14,580 nt of DNA from an uncultured Rhodospirillales bacterium (GTDB taxonomy: Bacteria; Pseudomonadota; Alphaproteobacteria; Acetobacterales; Acetobacteraceae), in the NCBI GenBank assembly GCA_903928045.1, contig CAIYPH010000805.1, positions 1 to 14,580 on the forward strand, in the 5' to 3' direction. The position numbers and the translations under genes were made by a program. This document shows, one piece after another, positions 14,278 to 14,580 of this stretch (its first letter is position 1; each line of letters begins with the position of its first letter). The notes beneath the pieces are model-generated. The model searched no databases and had not been told where the DNA came from. It saw only the letters and a program-made list of their open reading frames with translations.

Positions 14278-14311
14278 GCTTTCCCTGCCTTGGCTTTCTG
14301 GCGTGTGATTA

Positions 14312-14580
14312 ATGTTGCCTGATCGAAACAATACACGCGTGCGTGGGCGCCGCGATCAGGAGGGGATTTCGCCTTCGTCGCTCACGCAGGACAAGGTCGA
14401 GGAAGGGCTGGTGGAGGCGGGCTGGGGGCGTCGGATGCGCGCACGCCGGGCGCGGAGCGCGCGTGCGGGGAGCGATGGCGGCGGGTTTGCGGCGCGGTTG
14501 TCGGGTGGCGGGGGCGCGGCGCGGGCGCGGTTCGCCTGTCCGCGCCCTTTGGCGCCGGGGCGGGGCTGTGGTGACGGGCA
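14312..14580 (+). other. Unassigned GC-rich right end, open on both strands
   Basis: A plus-strand frame from an ATG at 14312 is open to the window end (about 89 codons), and a minus-strand frame ending at a TGA at 14356-14358 is also open to the window end (about 74 codons, C-terminus Asp-Glu-Gly-Glu-Ile-Pro-Ser). Both are rich in Arg, Ala, Gly or Pro, as expected of any frame in such GC-rich DNA. The plus start has no ribosome binding site. I cannot say which, if either, is a gene; the neighbouring sequence is needed. Confidence 0.3.

Noticed and set aside
13198..14322. 374-codon plus-strand open frame opposite the MBL gene
   Set aside because: It is antisense to a gene with a full zinc motif and runs through AT-rich fold-backs at its end.

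Overview
The window is very GC-rich, with dense coding, strong G/C bias at third codon positions, short gaps and many overlapping start/stop codons. Gene content and the AT-rich fold-back elements near the right end suggest an alphaproteobacterium, most likely of the Acetobacteraceae/Rhodospirillales. That placement is inference from gene style; no rRNA or marker gene is present. I see no tRNA, rRNA, CRISPR array, transposase or integrase.

Left part (1-2364). The C-terminal end of a PEP-CTERM exosortase substrate (+) converges on a minus-strand ATP-grasp-like protein. That protein's best ribosome binding site and start (1392) lie one frame away from its main body, so it appears to carry a one-base frameshift. 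Divergent from it is a lipoprotein with two internally similar two-cysteine modules. Next is a small Cro/YdaS-like helix-turn-helix gene that also looks frameshifted by one missing G.

Middle (2404-8423). An M81/MlrC-type metallohydrolase and a DUF2161 PD-(D/E)XK-like protein form an overlapping minus-strand pair. A BtpA/SgcQ TIM-barrel gene diverges from them. An intergenic stretch with three strong hairpins follows. A minus-strand pair then encodes a cysteine-synthase-family PLP enzyme and a carboxymuconolactone-decarboxylase-like protein. Divergent from that pair are a rhodanese-domain protein and a six-segment membrane protein.

Right part (8420-14073). A complete polar-amino-acid ABC importer operon (binding protein, ATPase, two permeases) runs on the minus strand and diverges from a canonical cysteine synthase (cysK). 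A convergent minus-strand pair follows: a metallo-beta-lactamase-fold hydrolase and a tyrosine-phosphatase-like protein overlapping by GTGA. Upstream of it are two AT-rich perfect fold-backs in an otherwise GC-rich sequence. The last ~250 bases are GC-rich and open on both strands, and I could not assign them.

Taken together, two OASS-family enzymes, a rhodanese and an amino-acid importer divergent from cysK suggest that 6-12.4 kb is concerned with sulfur/cysteine metabolism, possibly with cystine or a related amino acid as the imported substrate. This is inference from neighbourhood. I found no clear defence or mobile system. The most unusual observations are the two single-G losses about 0.9 kb apart, the duplicated-module lipoprotein and the ATP-grasp-like protein.
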